Source: JANSWO01 sp964351875 (GTDB taxonomy: Bacteria > Pseudomonadota > Gammaproteobacteria > Pseudomonadales > Azotimanducaceae). Taken from it: a stretch of 64,000 nucleotides of DNA. Positions 60,706-64,000 of this stretch are shown here, in pieces (within the stretch, counting starts at the first letter, position 1; each line of letters opens with the position of its first letter). Position numbers and translations under genes: made by a program. Where the stretch lies: positions 1 through 64,000 of the forward strand of contig CAYGQC010000003.1 of the NCBI GenBank assembly GCA_964351875.1. Reading direction: 5' to 3'. The notes beneath the pieces are model-generated. The model had not been told where the DNA came from. It worked only from the letters and a program-made list of their open reading frames with translations, and searched no databases.

Positions 60706-60760
60706 GACGACAGGAGCGAGCGCTTCTTCAGACAACCACTGGAGAGCCGTACATTTTCCG

Positions 60761-60766
60761 TATACT
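60761..60766 (+). promoter_or_regulatory. -10 element for lppL-lysA-dapF
   Basis: TATACT at 60761-60766, with a poor -35 candidate 17 bases upstream. Transcription near 60773 would give a leader of about 23 bases before lppL. Confidence 0.4.
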
Positions 60767-60795
60767 GCCCCGCTGCCAGAACCACGGAAGCTGAC

Positions 60796-60921
60796 ATGCG
60801 CATCGCGATACTGATAGTGCTGACAACCTGGGCTGCTAGCTGCGGCCAGAAAGGCCCGCTCGAATTGCCTCCTCCGGCGACCGCTTTGACCGTTGCAAGC
60901 GCATCGGTCAGCGTCGGCTGA
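60796..60921 (+). CDS. lppL: LppL-like small lipoprotein
   Basis: A 41-residue protein too short for many gene callers. It reads MRIAILIVLTTWAASCGQKG. The hydrophobic signal ends in a lipobox (AASC) followed by GQKGPLELPPP, which is the LppL/YifL lipoprotein signature. It lies three bases before lysA, the place it occupies in Pseudomonas and E. coli. It is lipid-anchored; the role is unknown. Confidence 0.88.
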   Translation: MRIAILIVLTTWAASCGQKGPLELPPPATALTVASASVSVG

Positions 60922-60924
60922 GCC

Positions 60925-62187
60925 ATGATCACGTCCGAAAACGGCAGTGATTGCGTAGCCGGCGTGCCGCTGCGGGATATCGCCGCGCGCTTTGGCACGC
61001 CGACGTATGTGTATGACGCCGGGCATTTCCTGGCCCAACTGTCAAAGCTCGAGCACGGACTGGCGCCCGTTGACGCCAGCGTTCGTTACGCCGTCAAAGC
61101 TAATAGCAACCTCGCCGTACTGAAACTGTTCGCGGATGCCGGAACGGGTTTCGACATCGTCTCCGGCGGGGAGCTGGAGCGCGTTCGGCGGGCGGGCGGC
61201 GACGTCTCGCGCACCGTTTTCTCTGGCGTTGGCAAGCGCAGCGACGAAATCGATTTCGCGCTCAAAGTCGGCATCGAGTGTTTCAACGTCGAAAGCAGCG
61301 AAGAGCTGGATCGCCTGAGCCAGCGAGCTGCGGCTTTCGGGCGCCCGGCGCCGGTATCGATCCGGGTCAATCCCAATGTCGATGCCGCGACACACCCGTA
61401 CATTTCCACCGGGCTGAAAGAAAACAAATTCGGCGTGCCGATGGACGCCGCACCCGAGCTTTACCGCCGCGCCCATCGAGACCCGAATCTCGCGATTCAA
61501 GGTATCGACTGCCACATCGGCTCACAGATCGCGGAAATCGGCCCGCTTATCGAGGCGGCGGAGCACGTCTTCACCCTCACCGACGCGCTAGCCAGCGAGG
61601 GCATTTCGATCGCCCATGTTGATCTGGGCGGTGGTTTCGGCGTGCGCTACGGCAACGAAGCGGAATTCGATGTCGCAGCGTACGGCCAGGCGCTGGCAAA
61701 GACTCGCGGCAGTCGGGCCTTGGGCGTGCTGGTCGAGCCCGGCCGCTTCCTGGTCGCCGCTGGCGGCCTGCTCCTTTGCCGGGTGGAGTATCTGAAGCCC
61801 AGCGACGATCCGGACGGGCGCAGCTTCGCCGTCGTGGATGGCTCTATGAGCGATCTGATCCGGCCGGCTCTGTATAACGCTCACCACGACGTGCTCGCCA
61901 TCGACTCGCCAATCAAGCCAGACAATGCCGGTGCGAAATCGCGCCAGTGGGACCTGGTTGGCCCGGTCTGCGAGAGCGGTGATTTTCTGGCGAAGCAGCG
62001 ACTGCTCTCACTCACCAGCGGTCAGCTAGTGGCCGTCATGTCAGCGGGTGCTTACGGTATCGGGCTCGCCTCCAACTACAATTCGCGGCCCAGGCCCGCG
62101 GAGGTCATGGTGGTCGATGGCGAGGCCCGTCTCATTCGCCGCCGGGAAGCGCTGGCACAGTTGTTTGCGGACGAACTGTTAGACTGA
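60925..62187 (+). CDS. lysA: Diaminopimelate decarboxylase
   Basis: A 420-residue PLP enzyme. The PLP lysine is Lys58 (RYAVKANSN). HIGSQI and GGGFGVRYGNE are barrel motifs for phosphate and substrate, EPGRFLV follows, and GPVCESGDFLAKQR holds the second-subunit active-site Cys. It decarboxylates meso-diaminopimelate to lysine. It begins 3 bases after lppL. Confidence 0.96.
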   Translation: MITSENGSDCVAGVPLRDIAARFGTPTYVYDAGHFLAQLSKLEHGLAPVDASVRYAVKANSNLAVLKLFADAGTGFDIVSGGELERVRRAGGDVSRTVFSGVGKRSDEIDFALKVGIECFNVESSEELDRLSQRAAAFGRPAPVSIRVNPNVDAATHPYISTGLKENKFGVPMDAAPELYRRAHRDPNLAIQGIDCHIGSQIAEIGPLIEAAEHVFTLTDALASEGISIAHVDLGGGFGVRYGNEAEFDVAAYGQALAKTRGSRALGVLVEPGRFLVAAGGLLLCRVEYLKPSDDPDGRSFAVVDGSMSDLIRPALYNAHHDVLAIDSPIKPDNAGAKSRQWDLVGPVCESGDFLAKQRLLSLTSGQLVAVMSAGAYGIGLASNYNSRPRPAEVMVVDGEARLIRRREALAQLFADELLD

Positions 62188-62266
62188 CGCCACTGCAAAC
62201 TGTCCCGGCACTGCTTACTTGCCGTCTCACCAGGAGTCGGCCGGGAAACATGAGGAAACGCCCCGC

Positions 62267-63100
62267 ATGCGCCTGCGATTCTCCAAAATGCATGGCCTTG
62301 GCAACGATTTCATGGTGATCGATCTGGTGACCCAGGCTGCACACCTGGCGCCGGAGCAGATCAGCACCTGGGCCGATCGTCGCCTGGGCATCGGGTTCGA
62401 TCAGCTACTCGTCGTCGAGCCGCCCACCAGTCCAAGCGCCGACTTTCGCTACCGGATCTACAACGCCGATGGCAGCGAGGCGGAACAATGCGGTAACGGT
62501 GCTCGCTGCTTCGCGCGCTTTGTCTTCGAGCGCAGACTGACGCCCAAGAAGCAGCTTGTGCTCGACACCAACAATCGAAGGATCACCACGTCGATCCTGA
62601 ACGACGGTGACGTCGAGGTGGACATGGGCGAGCCATCCTTCGAGCCCAGGGAAGTGCCCTACCTGGGCCCAGCGCCCGCTTCTGGCCCGCAGAGCGTGAT
62701 CATTGATGGTGAAACCATTGAATTCACGGCGCTGTCCGTCGGCAACCCCCACGCCGTGATCGACGTGCCCGATGTGGCTAGCGCGCCCGTGGAGCGCATA
62801 GGCGCGGCGCTCACGCGCCACCCGGACTTTCCGGAAGGCGTGAACGTCGGATTTTGCCAACGAGTGGATGACAGTTTTATTCGGCTGCGGGTGTTCGAAC
62901 GAGGGGTTGGAGAGACTCAGGCTTGCGGGACCGGCGCCTGCGCCGCCGTCGCGGCCGGCGTTCACAAGGGCACCCTGTCCGGCACCGTCAAAGTCTCTCT
63001 GACAGGTGGCAAACTGCGCCTGAACTGGCCCGGCGAGGGTGCCAGCATCAAGATGATCGGCCCTGCCGCACTGAGCTATGAGGGCAGCATCGAAGTATGA
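62267..63100 (+). CDS. dapF: Diaminopimelate epimerase
   Basis: A 277-residue protein from ATG 62267 (MRLRFSKMHGLGNDFMVID). The two catalytic Cys are Cys75 (EQCGNGARC) and Cys220 (TQACGTGACA). It interconverts L,L- and meso-diaminopimelate, feeding lysA and the cell wall. It lies 79 bases after lysA. Confidence 0.96.
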   Translation: MRLRFSKMHGLGNDFMVIDLVTQAAHLAPEQISTWADRRLGIGFDQLLVVEPPTSPSADFRYRIYNADGSEAEQCGNGARCFARFVFERRLTPKKQLVLDTNNRRITTSILNDGDVEVDMGEPSFEPREVPYLGPAPASGPQSVIIDGETIEFTALSVGNPHAVIDVPDVASAPVERIGAALTRHPDFPEGVNVGFCQRVDDSFIRLRVFERGVGETQACGTGACAAVAAGVHKGTLSGTVKVSLTGGKLRLNWPGEGASIKMIGPAALSYEGSIEV

Positions 63101-63203
63101 GGCAACGCCACGGCTGACCGCTTGCACGGTCAAAGCCCAGCAGACATTCAAGGGCAAAAGCCCGGTAAACTCACCTCACTGCTTACCAACTTCGGAAAAC
63201 GCC

Positions 63204-63923
63204 ATGTCCGCTGACAATCCGGCCCAGATCAACGCATCCGCTCTGTCGATCGATCACAGCGAGCTTTCCGAGCAGGACATTGCCGGTTACCTGCAGCACA
63301 ACCCGGACTTCTTCGATCGATTTCCGCTCCTTCTGAACACGATCATCATTCCCCACGACAGCGGTGAAGCGGTGTCGCTGGTTGAGCGTCAGTTGGGCAC
63401 GCTGCGCGAGCACAACGCCAGCCTGAAGGCACACCTGGAGGAGCTGGTCAGTTCCGCCCGAGCGAACGACACCCTCTTTCAGAAGAGCGCTCATTTCGCC
63501 CTGGCGCTGTGGCAGGTCAACACCTGGGAGCAGGTGAACGATGTGATTCGTGACCACTTGATCAGCGCCTTCGCGGCGGATTTCGCCTGTCTGCACATCG
63601 GCGGCGCACCCGCCGGCAACCCGCTACCCCATGTACTACCTACAGGGACATCTGCGCAGAACATCGCCCAATCCCTTCTCGCCGTGCGCTGCCAGCCTGT
63701 TCGAGCGTCGGAACTGGCGGACTGGTTTGGTATCGAGCCGACCACCGACGCCGGCAGCGTCGCACTAGTTCCGGTGCGCTTTGATGACACGCTGACACCC
63801 GCGGTTCTCGCCATCGGTAGCCGTGACCCAGCGCGTTTCGATGACTCGCTCGGCACCGTCTTCCTCGATTTCATTGGGGCCAGCCTCGCACAGGCCATCA
63901 ACCGGCTACACGACCGAGCGTAG
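63204..63923 (+). CDS. DUF484 family protein
   Basis: A 239-residue protein from ATG 63204 (MSADNPAQINASALSIDHSELSEQDIAGYLQHNPDFFDRFP). The LxxNPDFF opening with a heptad-like helix (LVERQLGTLREHNASLKAHLEELVSSAR) is the DUF484 signature, with a GAF-like C-terminal half. It lies between dapF and xerC in Pseudomonas and relatives. Function unknown. Confidence 0.9.
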   Translation: MSADNPAQINASALSIDHSELSEQDIAGYLQHNPDFFDRFPLLLNTIIIPHDSGEAVSLVERQLGTLREHNASLKAHLEELVSSARANDTLFQKSAHFALALWQVNTWEQVNDVIRDHLISAFAADFACLHIGGAPAGNPLPHVLPTGTSAQNIAQSLLAVRCQPVRASELADWFGIEPTTDAGSVALVPVRFDDTLTPAVLAIGSRDPARFDDSLGTVFLDFIGASLAQAINRLHDRA

Positions 63924-63932
63924 ATCTCAGCG

Positions 63933-64000
63933 ATGTCAGCCTCCCTTGCCGAGCGCATCGACGTCTACCTCAGCGAGGCTGAGCAGACCCAGCGTTTGTC
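63933..64000 (+). CDS. xerC: Tyrosine recombinase XerC (5' end only)
   Basis: Only 22 codons fall inside the window: MSASLAERIDVYLSEAEQTQ and on. The N-terminal core-binding domain of XerC begins in this manner, and the place after dapF-DUF484 is that of xerC (sss) in Pseudomonas. The remainder lies off the right edge. Confidence 0.6.
   Translation, partial: MSASLAERIDVYLSEAEQTQRL

Noticed and set aside
63078..63203. N-terminal extension of the DUF484 protein
   Set aside because: It overlaps the end of dapF and is not part of the DUF484 fold; the MSADNP start fits better.

Overview
The window is a contiguous piece of a GC-rich gammaproteobacterial chromosome with about 60 protein genes on both strands. 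The assignment rests on gene content and order: a class I adenylate cyclase (cyaA), the block argH / algZ-algR-hemC-hemD-hemX-hemY, trxA-rho, hemB-ppx, dsbB-rsd, yrfG-hslR-pckA, and lppL-lysA-dapF-DUF484-xerC. All of these are familiar from Pseudomonas and relatives. A PEP-CTERM protein, a KorAB-type 2-oxoacid oxidoreductase and an F420/FMN-type LLM enzyme suggest a free-living aquatic or soil lineage rather than Pseudomonas itself. I cannot name the genus. There are no rRNA, tRNA, IS, prophage or CRISPR features that I can support. Two 10-N assembly gaps lie inside genes, one in a hybrid kinase and one in hemY.

Layout. 1-5.2 kb: the N-terminal ~1750 residues of a giant exported DUF11-type repeat protein (minus strand, runs off the left edge). 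5.6-11.5 kb: patatin-like lipase, small exported proteins (DUF3617, SIMPL), an M48 peptidase joined to a TerB-like domain, and a divergent PiT-like transporter. 11.5-15.2 kb: membrane hybrid sensor kinase, then DUF6249 / ECF sigma / membrane partner. 15.3-16.8 kb: His-rich DUF2946-like protein and an outer-membrane protein, possibly metal-linked. 17.1-20.1 kb: korA-korB, ending in a clear bidirectional terminator. 20.2-22.6 kb: PEP-CTERM protein, two small orphans and a ~0.9 kb gene-free stretch with a LexA-like box and short tandem repeats. 22.6-32.4 kb: cysQ, yrfG-hslR-pckA, gshA-acpH, a FliL-like protein, quinone reductase-dsbB-rsd, and a WD40-like lipoprotein. 33-45 kb: orphan ParA, YheS-type ABC-F, PDZ protein / anti-sigma-like / ECF sigma operon, TetR, hemB, ppx, trxA, rho, a hairpin-rich 47-bp repeat tract, and a flavin reductase. 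45-51 kb: heme biosynthesis and AlgZR. 51-58 kb: argH, then a cytochrome P450, an OYE-type flavin oxidoreductase, a GFA/CENP-V protein, a TetR regulator and an LLM oxidoreductase. 58-64 kb: cyaA, lppL, lysA, dapF, DUF484 and the start of xerC.

How genes work together. hemB, hemC and hemD supply the early tetrapyrrole pathway. lysA and dapF finish lysine and meso-diaminopimelate synthesis. trxA, dsbB and gshA form the thiol network. Two separate ECF sigma factors each sit beside a single-TM acidic partner that is probably the anti-sigma. The strongest regulatory lead is a pair of matching TGTAAC palindromes, one just upstream of the P450 and one just upstream of the OYE-type enzyme, with a TetR gene between these genes and the LLM gene. 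This looks like a small, locally controlled oxidative catabolic module. Other non-coding leads are the repeat and hairpin tract after rho and a 24-bp in-frame repeat at the korA/korB junction.
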